Assembly: GCF_029626225.1 (NCBI RefSeq)
Contig: NZ_JARUBP010000001.1
Location: forward strand, 6,572,001 to 6,636,000
DNA: 64,000 nt
Source of the DNA: Asanoa sp. WMMD1127
Lineage (GTDB): Bacteria > Actinomycetota > Actinomycetes > Mycobacteriales > Micromonosporaceae
Direction of reading: 5' to 3'
In this document: piece by piece, positions 16,469-28,102 of the stretch
Layout: every line of letters begins with the position of its first letter
How positions within the stretch are numbered: the stretch's first letter is position 1
The notes under the pieces: model-generated
What the model saw: only the letters and a program-made list of their open reading frames with translations
Database searches by the model: none
What the model was told of the DNA's origin: nothing
Program-made: the position numbers and the translations under genes

Positions 16469-17287
16469 CCCTGCGATGGACCGCCAGGCCTCACACACGC
16501 GGGCCTGACCACCCAGTGCCTATCGCAGCGGCTTCCTCCTTGCCGCCGCGGCGGCACACCCTCTAGAGCATCCTAGGATGAAGCGTTGAGCCGACTTGCG
16601 CGGCGATCGCCGCTTAGCGGGATGCTGTCCGGCACGCTCCTCGCCGCCCCGTCACCACCCGCCGCCTCCCGCGCCGCCGCCGGCCGGCACGCCCTTCGCC
16701 GCCCCTTCACCGTCCGCCGCCTCCCGCGCCGCCGCTGGCCGGCGGTCCCTCGCCGCCCCTGCACGACCCGTTGCCCGCCGCGCCGCCGCCCGCCGCGCCG
16801 CCGCCCGCCGCGCCGCCGCCCGCCGCGCCGCCGCCCGCCGCGCCGCCGCCCGCCGCGCCGCCGCTCGGCACGCCGCCTCGCCGCCATCACCGTCCGCCGC
16901 CCCTCGCCGCCGCCCCCACCCCTTCACCGCCCCCAGCGCGCGCCGCCGGCCACCCCCTCGCCGCCACTCACCGCCCGCTACCTCGCGCGCCGCCGGCCAC
17001 GCCCTCGCCGCCGTCACCACCCGCCGCTCCTCGCCGCCGCCCGCCACCCCCGTCACCGCCGCCGCCCGCGCGGCGCCCGCCGCGCCGGTCGCCACCCCTT
17101 CACCGCCCCAGCGCGCGCCGCCGGCCACGCCCTCGCCGCTGGGGCCTGCACGCGCTGCTACAGATTCGATGAAGGCGATAAGCGATATCCGGACCGAGGG
17201 ACGGGACGATTCTCTCCTTCGCAAATTGGCCTTGCGGACTTCGCCACGGGGACAGACAGGTCAGTAAATGGCCGGGATAATAGAAGC
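16469..17287. other. Gene-poor, C-rich low-complexity stretch
   Basis: No credible gene is visible. From about 16640 to 17150 the plus strand is very rich in C and poor in T and A, with short variations on CGCCGCC, CGCCGGCCACGCCCTCGCC and CCGTCACC repeated out of order. Several frames on both strands stay open because stop codons are rare in such sequence, and their translations are simple Arg/Pro/Ala strings. A perfect palindrome CATCCTAGGATG is at 16569-16580. The 15-base array is listed separately. Confidence 0.7.
16774..16863 (+). repeat. Six perfect tandem copies of a 15-base unit
   Basis: The unit CCCGCCGCGCCGCCG is repeated exactly six times, and degenerate relatives extend on both sides. 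The unit length is a multiple of three, so open frames are unaffected, but no translated product looks like a protein. Slippage-prone sequence of this kind may differ in copy number between isolates. Confidence 0.9.
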
Positions 17288-17990
17288 ATGCGGCAGTTGC
17301 AGTTGTTCACGAGGCATGAGATCGCTGCCATGCGCGACCGAACAAAGTCACGCCGCTATTCGCCGGAAGGGGAGGATTTCCGTAGCCGACACGTGCGCCA
17401 CCGCGCGTGGGGATTGGCGCAGCGCCATGCCGAGAAACACCGTCGCCTCCGCGAGCGTGCTGCGCCGCGATCCGACGACTGGCCAACAGCGGCCATCCCC
17501 GCTAGCCGCCCCGCCGAGACTGATGTCATCGAGGCGGCGAAATCAGCCCCTCATGGCGTGGACAGACCAGCCTGCCGGCCTCCGGGCGAGCCAATCAACC
17601 GCAATACGACGGATAATTCGCCGAGATCCAACAGCCGATCAGGAAAATTCGACGATCAACTCGACCAGAAACCGAGGCACGATTATCCAGAGCGCTTGGG
17701 GTCAAGCGATGATGAAATAAGTCCAAGACCGCTAAGACCGAAGGTGGAGACGGTCCTCCACCGATCACGGAACGCGTTCCGCACTTTCGCGCCAGCGCTT
17801 CGCACTCGAAGGCAGCAGGACGCGGAGGCATTCCCGCAGCAGCCCTGGCAACCTTTGAAAGAAATCAGTGCGCCTTGCCCCGACAGTGCGGCTTTCGAGG
17901 TTCGGTTGAGCAACCGGGCGATCCGCGACGACGGCATCCAGCTAGCGTCCGAGCAGCGCCCGCATCGCCCTGCGGCCACCGCAAGGTCAA
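17288..17990 (+). pseudogene. Possible small conserved actinobacterial protein with no proper end
   Basis: From ATG 17288 the frame reads MRQLQLFTRHEIAAMRDRTK, then SRRYSPEGEDFRSRHVRHRA and WGLAQRHAEKHRRLRERAA. This basic, non-repetitive segment of about 60 residues resembles short uncharacterised proteins I have seen in related actinomycetes, but I cannot name the family. After about residue 80 the composition becomes random-like, and the frame stays open through the 56-base repeats into the antisense strand of prcA (to 18637), so a natural stop has probably been lost. Third-position GC is clearly lower than in neighbouring genes, as is overall GC, suggesting transfer or decay. The end coordinate given is arbitrary. 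Confidence 0.35.
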
Positions 17991-17997
17991 CTTCACC

Positions 17998-18247
17998 GCG
18001 AGCCGGCACACGCACAACCGACCGCGAGCCGGCACGCCGCCGGCTCACAACCAACCGCCACGCCACCGACCAACCAACCGCGAGCCGGCACGTCGCCAAC
18101 CCACAACCAACCGCCACGCCACCGACCAACCAACCGCGAGCCGGCACGCCGCCAACCCACAACCAACCGCCACGCCACCAACCGCGAGCCGGCACCCCGC
18201 CAACCCACAACCAGCCGCCATGCCACCTACCAGCCGCGAGCCGGCAC
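17998..18247 (+). repeat. Imperfect tandem repeat array, unit about 56 bases
   Basis: The core CGCGAGCCGGCAC recurs at about 17998, 18023, 18079, 18135, 18183 and 18235. Between cores lies variable AACCCACAACCAACCGCCACG and CCACCGACCAACCAAC text, giving periods of 25, 56, 56, 48 and 52 bases. Units two to four are nearly identical. The array sits between the decayed frame at 17288 and the end of prcA, and its C/A-rich plus strand is unlike the surrounding genes. Confidence 0.85.
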
Positions 18248-18298
18248 GCCATCAACCAGGATCCGTGGGATGTAACAACCTGTTGCGCAGCGCGAAAA

Positions 18299-18329
18299 CG
18301 CGCCGCCCGCGGCGATGGCGGGCGGCGCG
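18299..18329 (-). terminator. Intrinsic terminator downstream of prcA
   Basis: A perfect 12-base stem (CGCGCCGCCCGC at 18299-18310, complement at 18318-18329) with a seven-base loop follows the prcA stop by 19 bases. On the minus strand it is followed by TTTT, an unusual T-run for this GC content. This marks the end of the pup-prcB-prcA transcription unit. Confidence 0.75.
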
Positions 18330-18347
18330 TCCGAATCCGAGATCGGC

Positions 18348-19184
18348 CTACTCCAGGTCGGCGGAGCCCGCTGACGAGGTCGGCTTGTCCGGGCCCGGCG
18401 CCGGCGGCTTGGCGCCTTCCGCGTTCTCGGCGGCGGCCTTCTCCTCGCCGTTGCCCGATGCGGCCGGCTTCGCGGCGCCGCCACCGTTGCCGTCCAGCAG
18501 GTTGGTCAGAACCGACCCGGTCAGACGCCGGAAGGTCCGACCACGGCGGGCCCGGTCGAGGATGGCGACCTCGAGTTGGTTCGCGGCGATCGTGCGGGCC
18601 GCGCCGCCCTCGCCGCCCACGCTGCTCAGGGCCTTGACCGCCAGTTTGACCGCGTCCGCCAGTGACATGTCGCTCTTGTGCGCGCCCTTGAGGACGTTGG
18701 CGATGGCCTCCGCCGAGCCGCCCATGGCCATGAAGCCCGGCTCGTCGTTGACCGAGCCGTCGTAGGCCAGTCGGTAGATCTGGTCATCCGCAGGCGTGGG
18801 ACCGACCTCGGCGACGCAGATCTCGACCTCGAACGGCTTCTGCTGGTCGCTGAAGATGGCGCCGAGGGTCTGGGCGTACGCGTTGGCCAGGGCCAGGCCC
18901 GTGACGTCGCGGCGGTCGTAGGACAGGCCGTTGAGGTCGGCCATCCGGACGCCCGCGCGGCGCAGATTCTCGAACTCGTTGTAGCGGCCGACGGCGGCGA
19001 AGCCGATGCGGTCGTAGATCTCGCTGATCTTGTGTAGCGAGGTCGACAGGTTCTCGGCCACGAAGAGCACGCCGCCCGTGTAGGTCAGGGTCACCGCGCT
19101 GCGGCCGCGGGAGATGCCCTTGCGGGCCAGCTCCGAGCGGTCCCGCATGATCTGGTCGATGTTGGTGTAGAACTGCATCGCCAC
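18348..19184 (-). CDS. prcA: 20S proteasome alpha subunit
   Basis: PrcA forms the outer gating rings of the bacterial 20S proteasome. The 278-residue protein begins [20 protein letters not shown] with the N-terminal gate and the conserved [12 protein letters not shown], then [37 protein letters not shown] and [20 protein letters not shown]. The last 45 or so residues are a Gly/Ala/Pro/Glu-rich disordered tail ending ADLE. It follows prcB by 52 bases and is the last gene of the unit. Confidence 0.97.
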   Translation of the reverse strand: MAMQFYTNIDQIMRDRSELARKGISRGRSAVTLTYTGGVLFVAENLSTSLHKISEIYDRIGFAAVGRYNEFENLRRAGVRMADLNGLSYDRRDVTGLALANAYAQTLGAIFSDQQKPFEVEICVAEVGPTPADDQIYRLAYDGSVNDEPGFMAMGGSAEAIANVLKGAHKSDMSLADAVKLAVKALSSVGGEGGAARTIAANQLEVAILDRARRGRTFRRLTGSVLTNLLDGNGGGAAKPAASGNGEEKAAAENAEGAKPPAPGPDKPTSSAGSADLE

Positions 19185-19236
19185 GGCGGCGCTCCCTAGC
19201 GGTGGTAATCGAGGTCGGACACGGAAGCCAGCATCG

Positions 19237-20076
19237 TCAGCCGCCCGGGTTCTCCATGCGGCCCGAGACGACCCCGTTGGCGATGTCCGACGTCTCCTCG
19301 TCGGTCAGCCGGTGGGTGCCCTCGGCGGTCGCCGTCATCACGACCGGGAAGATCCGCCGGGTGAGGTCGGGGCCGCCGGTGGCGGTGTCGTCGTCGGCCG
19401 CGTCGTAGAGGGCCTCGACCGCGAGCCGGGTCGCGTCCTCGATCGACAGGCCGGCGCGGAACCGCTTCTTCAGCGCCGCGTTGGCGAAGATCGAGCCGGA
19501 GCCGATGGCGTCGTAGCCGCGCTCCTCGTAGGGGCCGCCCGTCACGTCGTAGCTGAAGATGCGGCCGGCGCGGGCCGGGTCGTTGGCCGACAGGTCGAAG
19601 CCGGCGAAGATCGGCACGGCCGCGAGGCCCTGCAGCGCCGCGCCGAGGTTGCCGCGGATCATCGCGGCGAGCCGGTTGGCCTTGCCGTCGAGCGAGAGCA
19701 TCGCGCCCTCGATCTTCTCGTAGTGCTCGAGCTCCACCTGGAACAGCCGGATCATCTCGATGCCGATGCCGGCGGTGCCCGCCATGCCGACCAGGGAGTA
19801 TTCGTCGGCCGGGTGGACCTTCTCGATGTCGCGGCTGGCGATCAGGTTGCCCATCGTCGCGCGCCGGTCGCCGGCCATGACCACGCCGCCGACGGCCGTG
19901 ATCGCCACGATCGTGGTGGCGTGGGGGCCGACATCGCTGGAGACGCCGGGCGGAAGGGGCCGGCGGCCGGGCAGGAGCTCAGGCGCCGCCTGGCTCAGGA
20001 ACTGCGTGAACGACGAGGTGCCCGCGTTGGTGAACACGTCGGGCAGGCGCCCGGAAGGATCGAATCCCGCTGCCAC
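19237..20076 (-). CDS. prcB: 20S proteasome beta subunit with propeptide
   Basis: PrcB carries the proteolytic site. The 279-residue precursor starts at GTG 20076, preceded by GAAAGGGA at ribosome-binding distance, which excludes the longer frame to 20202. Residues 1-53 are the propeptide (containing [18 protein letters not shown]); cleavage before [20 protein letters not shown] frees the catalytic threonine, residue 54. Further conserved parts are [20 protein letters not shown] and [19 protein letters not shown]. The order pup-prcB-prcA is conserved in actinobacteria. Confidence 0.97.
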   Translation of the reverse strand: MAAGFDPSGRLPDVFTNAGTSSFTQFLSQAAPELLPGRRPLPPGVSSDVGPHATTIVAITAVGGVVMAGDRRATMGNLIASRDIEKVHPADEYSLVGMAGTAGIGIEMIRLFQVELEHYEKIEGAMLSLDGKANRLAAMIRGNLGAALQGLAAVPIFAGFDLSANDPARAGRIFSYDVTGGPYEERGYDAIGSGSIFANAALKKRFRAGLSIEDATRLAVEALYDAADDDTATGGPDLTRRIFPVVMTATAEGTHRLTDEETSDIANGVVSGRMENPGG

Positions 20077-20234
20077 GTGGTCCCTTTCAGATGTAGGCGC
20101 CGATGATCCGGCGCTGGAGCAGACTATCTTGGGCGCGGCGCAGACGCGACGATGCGCGCCCATACGCCCCGGACCGCAATGGGTACGGCGCCGCAGGCAC
20201 ATACCCGCCGCGCCGCACCAGAACGGACAAAAGC

Positions 20235-20450
20235 CTACTGGCCGCCCTTTTGGACGTACCCCCTCACGAACTCCTCGGCGTTCTCTTCCAGAACCGAGTC
20301 GATCTCGTCAAGCAGGTCGTCGACGTCTTCGGTGATCTCCTGATGCCGTTCGGCCACCTCGGGGTTGGCCTCGGTGGTGACGTCCTCAACCTCTTCGTCG
20401 CGACGGGCCTTGCCCGACTGCGACTGGCCGCCGCTGTCCCGAGTTGCCAT
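20235..20450 (-). CDS. pup: Prokaryotic ubiquitin-like protein Pup
   Basis: The 71-residue, acidic, mostly disordered protein begins [20 protein letters not shown]. Its C-terminal half ([20 protein letters not shown]) binds the Arc coiled coil, and it ends [10 protein letters not shown]. The terminal glutamine must be deamidated by Dop before PafA can use it. The start is preceded by GGGAGGG. It lies 158 bases upstream of prcB and 163 bases downstream of dop. Confidence 0.98.
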   Translation of the reverse strand: MATRDSGGQSQSGKARRDEEVEDVTTEANPEVAERHQEITEDVDDLLDEIDSVLEENAEEFVRGYVQKGGQ

Positions 20451-20613
20451 GCGTGCCCTCCCTCAACAGGCCTCAGATGTGCCTGCGAAAAACCTACCTC
20501 GCCGATACGACAATCCGGCCCGCCGCACGCGATGTTTCGCGCACGGCGGACGGTTCAGGGACAATGCCAGACCCCGATGGCGTACGCCCGACGGCGCGCC
20601 GTGTTCTGGCGCA

Positions 20614-22131
20614 TCAGCCCCCGGTGATGGCCTCGAGGAGGTCCTTGGCGCTCGGGCACCGGTCGAAGAGGGCGCCGACGTGCTTCCTGGTGCCCCGCTC
20701 GGGCTCCATCATGGGCACGCGCACGAGCGACTCGCGCCCGACGTCGAAGATGACCGAGTCCCAGGACGCGGCGACCACCTCGGACGGATATTGCGCGAGG
20801 CAGCGACCGCGGAAGTAGGCGCGCGTGTCCTCCGGCGGCTCCACCATGGCCGAGCGGGTCTCCTCGTCGGTCAGCAGCGTCTTCATCGCGCCGCGGGCGA
20901 CCAGGCGGTGGTAGAGGCCCTTCTCGGGGCGCACGTCGCTGTATTGCAGGTCGATCAGCTGCAGCTTCGGGGACGCCCAGGCCAGGTTCTCCCGGTCGCG
21001 GTAGCCCTCGAGCAGGCGCAGCTTGGCCACCCAGTCGAGTTCGTCCTGAGCGGACATCGGGTCGCGGCCGAGCTTGTCGAGAATGCCCTCCCACCGGTCG
21101 AGCACCTGCACGGTGTCGGCGTCGGCGTCGGTGCCGTAGCGGTCGTCGACAAAGGCCTTGGCCCGCTCGAAGTAGGCCCACTGCAGGTCGAGCGCGGTCA
21201 GCCGGCGCCCGTCGCGCAGCCGCATGCGGTGCGTCAGCGTGGTGTCGTGGCTGACCGACTTGAGCTCGGCCACCGGGTCGGCGATGCCCAGGTCCGGCGT
21301 GAGGACCTTTTCCTCGATCATCGTGAGTACGAGCGACGTCGTGCCCACCTTGAGGAAGGTCGAGATCTCCGACAGGTTGGCGTCGCCGATGATGACGTGG
21401 AGCCGGCGGTATTTGTCGGCGTCGGAGTGGGGCTCGTCGCGCGTGTTGATGATCGGGCGCTTGAGCGTGGTCTCCAGCCCGACCTCGACCTCGAAGAAGT
21501 CGGCGCGCTGGGTCAGCTGGTAGCCCGGCTGCGAACCGTCCTGCCCGATCCCGACCCGGCCGGCGCCGGTGAACACCTGGCGGGTCACGAAGAACGGGGT
21601 CAGGTAGGCGACGATGTCGGCGAACGGCGTCTGCCGGCGCATGAGGTAGTTCTCGTGCGCGCCGTAGCTGGCGCCCTTGTTGTCGGTGTTGTGCTTGTAG
21701 AGATGGATCGGGTGGGTGCCCGGGATCGTCGCCGCCCGGCGGGACGCCTCGGCCATCACCCGCTCCCCCGCCTTGTCCCAGCGGACGAGGTCCATCGGGT
21801 TGGTGACCTCGGGCGTGGAGTATTCGGGGTGCGCGTGGTCGACGTAGAGCCGGGCGCCGTTGGTCAGGATGACGTTGGCCAGCCCGAGGTCCTCGTCGGC
21901 CAGCGCCTCGGCCGGGTCGTAGGCGGCGCCGGAGTAGGTGAAGCCCCGCGCGTCCCGCAGCGGCGACTCCTCCTCGTAGTCCCAGCGCGCCCGACCGCCC
22001 CGGGTCAACTCGGGCCGGGCCCCGTAGGCGTTGACGACCTGCGACGACGTCACCATCGGGTTGGCTCCGGCCTGGCCCGGCACCGAGATCCCGTATTCGA
22101 CTTCGGTGCCCATGATTCGCCGTACCGTCAC
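20614..22131 (-). CDS. dop: Pup deamidase/depupylase Dop
   Basis: Dop converts the Pup C-terminal Gln to Glu and also removes Pup from substrates. The 505-residue PafA homologue starts at GTG 22131 with GAGGTGG upstream. It shows [15 protein letters not shown], the Dop-specific insertion loop around residues 44-65 ([20 protein letters not shown]), [15 protein letters not shown] with the nucleophile-type aspartate at residue 98, [20 protein letters not shown] and [20 protein letters not shown]. The loop and overall length separate it from PafA. Confidence 0.96.
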   Translation of the reverse strand: MTVRRIMGTEVEYGISVPGQAGANPMVTSSQVVNAYGARPELTRGGRARWDYEEESPLRDARGFTYSGAAYDPAEALADEDLGLANVILTNGARLYVDHAHPEYSTPEVTNPMDLVRWDKAGERVMAEASRRAATIPGTHPIHLYKHNTDNKGASYGAHENYLMRRQTPFADIVAYLTPFFVTRQVFTGAGRVGIGQDGSQPGYQLTQRADFFEVEVGLETTLKRPIINTRDEPHSDADKYRRLHVIIGDANLSEISTFLKVGTTSLVLTMIEEKVLTPDLGIADPVAELKSVSHDTTLTHRMRLRDGRRLTALDLQWAYFERAKAFVDDRYGTDADADTVQVLDRWEGILDKLGRDPMSAQDELDWVAKLRLLEGYRDRENLAWASPKLQLIDLQYSDVRPEKGLYHRLVARGAMKTLLTDEETRSAMVEPPEDTRAYFRGRCLAQYPSEVVAASWDSVIFDVGRESLVRVPMMEPERGTRKHVGALFDRCPSAKDLLEAITGG

Positions 22132-22224
22132 GTCGCCACCTCGTTCCGCTGCCCCATGACGTCAAAGCGTAGTCCGAGCGGACCCCCGTCGGCCCCCGGC
22201 CCGCACGCGAATCTCCGTGCCGGG

Positions 22225-23019
22225 TCAGAGAACGGCGTATTGTTCCGCGGTCGCGTCCTTGACCTGGTCGGGTTCCGGCCGCTGCAGGGGAGCGGCCGCG
22301 CCGCGGTTGTTCATGCGGATGAGCGTCCTGACCCCGCCCTGCGCGGTCTCGATCTCATAGGCCAGGCTCGTCAGCCGGCCTTCGTCGTCGGCGATGAGTC
22401 GGAACGGGACCGCTTCGGCGTCACGAGCGAGGCGTAGGGTGGCCTCCATCGATTTCCGGGACTCCGGCGGCGCCGCGGCCACCGCCTTGCGCAGGTCGGC
22501 CGTCCCCTCGTAGATGCGGGTGCCGATCTTCTCCTCGACCTTGCGGGCCGCCACCACGCCGCCCAGGATGCCGGAGTGCTGGGTGAGGTCGAACGAGCCG
22601 CCGAGCGGGCTGCCGGGCCGCAGCTTGCCGACCTCCACCCGCACGAAGACGTCCTCGTCGGCGTTCTTGATGAAGATCTCGTCGCCGATCTTGAGGAGCT
22701 GCTGGTACTCATCGGTCATCATGGTCATCCGCAGCGCGTCGGCCTCGAGGTCGAGGCTCGCATCGATCTTGGCGACGTGTGTGCCACCCGCCGAGATCTC
22801 GACCGACATGCCGAACTTCCTGGCGGCGAAACTGCGGTCGAACGCTTCCTTGACGACAGTCAGGTCGTCGCGCGTGTCCGGCGCCGGAGCGGTGGGCGAC
22901 GGCGCGGCGGCGCTCGCCGAGGGAGAGGTGGCGCTCGGGGCGGCCGAGTCGGCGGTGTCCGAACAGGCGGCCAGCAGAAGGGCCCCGGTCAGGAGCGGGA
23001 CGGCCAGGAATCGACGCAT
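22225..23019 (-). CDS. Lipoprotein, LppX/LprG-like fold suspected
   Basis: The 264-residue protein has a lipoprotein signal MRRFLAVPLLTGALLLAACS, with the lipobox cysteine at residue 19, followed by a Ser/Ala/Pro linker to about residue 50. The mature domain (VVKEAFDRSFAARKFGMSVE, DEIFIKNADEDVFVRVEVGK, VAARKVEEKIGTRIYEGTAD) alternates strands and helices in the way seen in LppX_LprAFG-type proteins, but I cannot prove membership. It lies between dop and arc on the same strand. An exported protein in the middle of the pupylation genes is a noteworthy context. Confidence 0.75.
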   Translation of the reverse strand: MRRFLAVPLLTGALLLAACSDTADSAAPSATSPSASAAAPSPTAPAPDTRDDLTVVKEAFDRSFAARKFGMSVEISAGGTHVAKIDASLDLEADALRMTMMTDEYQQLLKIGDEIFIKNADEDVFVRVEVGKLRPGSPLGGSFDLTQHSGILGGVVAARKVEEKIGTRIYEGTADLRKAVAAAPPESRKSMEATLRLARDAEAVPFRLIADDEGRLTSLAYEIETAQGGVRTLIRMNNRGAAAPLQRPEPDQVKDATAEQYAVL

Positions 23020-23030
23020 GCCGGAACGGT

Positions 23031-23063
23031 AAGCGGGGCGACGCCGTCGGCGCCGCCCCGCTT
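23031..23063 (-). terminator. Hairpin between arc and the lipoprotein gene
   Basis: AAGCGGGGCG (23031-23040) and its exact complement (23054-23063) form a 10-base stem with a 13-base loop just downstream of the arc stop. No T-run follows, so termination may be partial, but it would separate arc from the lipoprotein and dop. Confidence 0.5.
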
Positions 23064-23076
23064 GATGTCGCTCTGG

Positions 23077-24858
23077 TTACAGGTACTGACCGGTGTTGCT
23101 GGCCGTCTCGATGGAGCGGCCGGCCTCCGTGCCCTTGCCGCCGGAGACGAGCGTGCGGATGTAGACGATCCGCTCGCCCTTCTTGCCGGAGATGCGGGCC
23201 CAGTCGTCGGGGTTGGTGGTGTTGGGCAGGTCCTCGTTCTCGCGGAACTCGTCGACGCACGCGTCGAGCAGGTGCTGCAGGCGCATGCCCTTGCGGCCCG
23301 AGGCGAGGAACTCCTTGATGGCCATCTTCTTGCCCCGGTCGACGATGTTCTGGATCATCGCGCCGGAGTTGAAGTCCTTGAAGTAGAGGACCTCCTTGTC
23401 ACCGTTGGCGTAGGTGACCTCGAGGAACCGGTTCTCTTCGGACTCCGAGTACATCCGCAGGACTACGGCCTCGATCATCGCTTCGACCGTGGCCTGGGTG
23501 TCGCCGCCGTGCTCGGCCAGGTCGTCGCCGTGCAGCGGCAGGCCGGCCAGGATGTACTTGCTGAAGATGTCCTTGGCCGCCTCGGCGTCCGGACGCTCGA
23601 TCTTGATCTTCACGTCGAGTCGGCCGGGGCGCAGGATGGCGGGGTCGATCATGTCCTCGCGGTTGGACGCGCCGATCACGATGACGTTCTCGAGCCCCTC
23701 GACGCCGTCGATCTCCGACAGCAGCTGCGGCACGATCGTGTTTTCCACGTCGGACGAGACGCCGGAGCCGCGGGTGCGGAACACGGAGTCCATCTCGTCG
23801 AAGAAGACGATCACCGGGGTGCCCTCGCCAGCCTTCTCACGGGCCCGCTGGAACACCAGTCGGATGTGCCGCTCGGTCTCGCCGACGTATTTGTTGAGCA
23901 GCTCCGGACCCTTGATGTTGAGGAAGTAGCTGGTGTGCTTCTCCTCGCCACGCCGCTCGGCGATCTTCTTCGCCAACGAGTTGGCGACCGCCTTGGCGAT
24001 CAGGGTCTTGCCGCAGCCGGGCGGACCGTAGAGCAGGATGCCCTTCGGCGGCCGCAGCTGGTGCTCGCGGAACAGGTCGGCGTGCAGGAACGGCAGCTCC
24101 ACCGCGTCGCGGATCGCCTCGATCTGCGTGTGCAGGCCACCGATGTCCTCGTAGCCGACGTCGGGGACCTCCTCGAGGACGAGCTCCTCGACCTCGCTCT
24201 TCGGGATCCGCTCGTAGGCGTACGCCGAGCGGGGCTCGATCATGAGCGAGTCGCCACTGCGCAGGGCCGCCCCGATGAGCGACTCGGCCAGGTGGACGAT
24301 GCGTTCCTCGTCGGCGTGCGAGATGACCAGGGCACGGTCGCCCGGGCCACCCGTCGGGTTCTCGAGCACCTCCTTGAGCATCACGACCTCGCCGACGCGC
24401 TCGTAGCCGAAGGCGTCGACCACGTTGAGCGCGTCGTTGAGCAGGACCTCCTGGCCGCGCTTGAGCTCCTCGGTCTCGATCGAGGGCGACACGGCCACGC
24501 GCAGCTTGCGACCGCCGGTGAAGACATCCACCGTGCCGTCGTCGTGGCGGGTCAGGAAGACGCCATAACCGCTCGGCGGCTGCGCCAGGCGGTCGATCTC
24601 TTCCTTGAGTGTGACGATCTGGGCCCGAGCCTCTTTGAGGGTCGTGACGAGCCGCTCGTTGTTTTCGGACACTCGGGCCAGCTGCGCCTGCGTTGCCGCG
24701 AGCCGCTCCTCGAGCTGACGGACGTGTCGGGGGCTCTCTGTGAGCCTGCGCCGCACCAGAGCGAGTTCCTCTTGAAGGAACGCGACCTGGGTGGAGAGAT
24801 CGTGGGTCTCCTTCTCCCACCGTGCGGCGCGCGCATCCGCGTCGTCGCTGCGTGCCAC
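23077..24858 (-). CDS. arc: Proteasome-associated AAA ATPase Arc (Mpa)
   Basis: Arc recognises Pup, unfolds the tagged protein and threads it into the proteasome. The 593-residue protein has an N-terminal coiled coil (about residues 8-90, for example [20 protein letters not shown]), two OB domains, an AAA module with Walker [16 protein letters not shown] near residue 280 and Walker [13 protein letters not shown] near 350, and an HbYX-like end GQYL that docks on PrcA. It starts at GTG 24858 with GGGGAGGTGGG upstream. Confidence 0.97.
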   Translation of the reverse strand: MARSDDADARAARWEKETHDLSTQVAFLQEELALVRRRLTESPRHVRQLEERLAATQAQLARVSENNERLVTTLKEARAQIVTLKEEIDRLAQPPSGYGVFLTRHDDGTVDVFTGGRKLRVAVSPSIETEELKRGQEVLLNDALNVVDAFGYERVGEVVMLKEVLENPTGGPGDRALVISHADEERIVHLAESLIGAALRSGDSLMIEPRSAYAYERIPKSEVEELVLEEVPDVGYEDIGGLHTQIEAIRDAVELPFLHADLFREHQLRPPKGILLYGPPGCGKTLIAKAVANSLAKKIAERRGEEKHTSYFLNIKGPELLNKYVGETERHIRLVFQRAREKAGEGTPVIVFFDEMDSVFRTRGSGVSSDVENTIVPQLLSEIDGVEGLENVIVIGASNREDMIDPAILRPGRLDVKIKIERPDAEAAKDIFSKYILAGLPLHGDDLAEHGGDTQATVEAMIEAVVLRMYSESEENRFLEVTYANGDKEVLYFKDFNSGAMIQNIVDRGKKMAIKEFLASGRKGMRLQHLLDACVDEFRENEDLPNTTNPDDWARISGKKGERIVYIRTLVSGGKGTEAGRSIETASNTGQYL

Positions 24859-25048
24859 GTCCCACCTCCCCGGGGGGCTAAAAACGTTCTGTCATAACAC
24901 TAACCGCTCCGACGACGATTTAGACCCAGGCAACACCCTCGTCACCGGTTCTTGATCTCGTCCGGTTGGCGTTCGTCACTCACCAACGGGCCGGAAAACC
25001 TTCGTCAGGTACGGTCGGAGCGTACGAACGTAGCTCGCGGGAGGCGAT

Positions 25049-25348
25049 GTGACGACTCAGACCGACACTGATCAGTTGCGTGTCTGGGTGGACCAGGACC
25101 TGTGCACGGGCGATGGACTGTGCGTGCAGTACGCGCCGGACGTCTTCGAGTTCGACATCGACGGCCTGGCGTACGTCAAGGACGGGTCCGGAGAGCTCCA
25201 GGTGTCACCTGGTGTCCGGGTTGACGTGCCCGCTCACCTGCGGTTGGACGTGCTGGACTCCGCCAAGGACTGCCCGGGCGAGTGCATCCACGTCATGCGC
25301 GGCGACTCCGACGACGAGGTCGCCGGCCCCAACGCCCCGGTCGAATGA
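25049..25348 (+). CDS. Ferredoxin
   Basis: The 99-residue protein is a small iron-sulfur ferredoxin of the type commonly found beside arc in actinobacteria. Cluster ligands are in DLCTGDGLCVQYAPDVFEFD (C-x5-C) and AKDCPGECIHV (C-x3-C). Four cysteines would permit a 4Fe-4S cluster, although the first motif resembles 3Fe-4S ferredoxins that serve cytochromes P450. It starts at GTG 25049, preceded by GGGAGG. No partner oxidoreductase is adjacent. It is divergent from arc across about 190 bases. Confidence 0.9.
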   Translation: MTTQTDTDQLRVWVDQDLCTGDGLCVQYAPDVFEFDIDGLAYVKDGSGELQVSPGVRVDVPAHLRLDVLDSAKDCPGECIHVMRGDSDDEVAGPNAPVE

Positions 25349-25361
25349 TGGTGCCGCCGTC

Positions 25362-28048
<2,687 letters not shown>

Positions 28049-28089
28049 TCGACACGACCCGCCCACGCGGATTCGTCGTACCCCTCGTT

Positions 28090-28095
28090 TAGCGT
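28090..28095 (+). promoter_or_regulatory. -10 box of the RecB-like nuclease gene (leaderless)
   Basis: TAGCGT ends seven bases before ATG 28103. Eight bases further upstream is TCGTCGTAC, a poor match to the TTGTCRGTG half of the PafBC-type (RecA-NDp) promoter, at the right spacing. Confidence 0.45.
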
Positions 28096-28102
28096 TCTGG
28101 GC

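Noticed and set aside
17998-18247. CRISPR array
   Set aside because: Repeats are spaced about 50 bases apart, but the spacers are copies of one another, repeats are imperfect, and there are no cas genes nearby.
16586-18637. The whole 683-codon plus-strand open frame taken as one protein
   Set aside because: The first 230 codons are simple repeats and the last 95 codons are antisense to prcA. Only the segment from 17288 looks protein-like.
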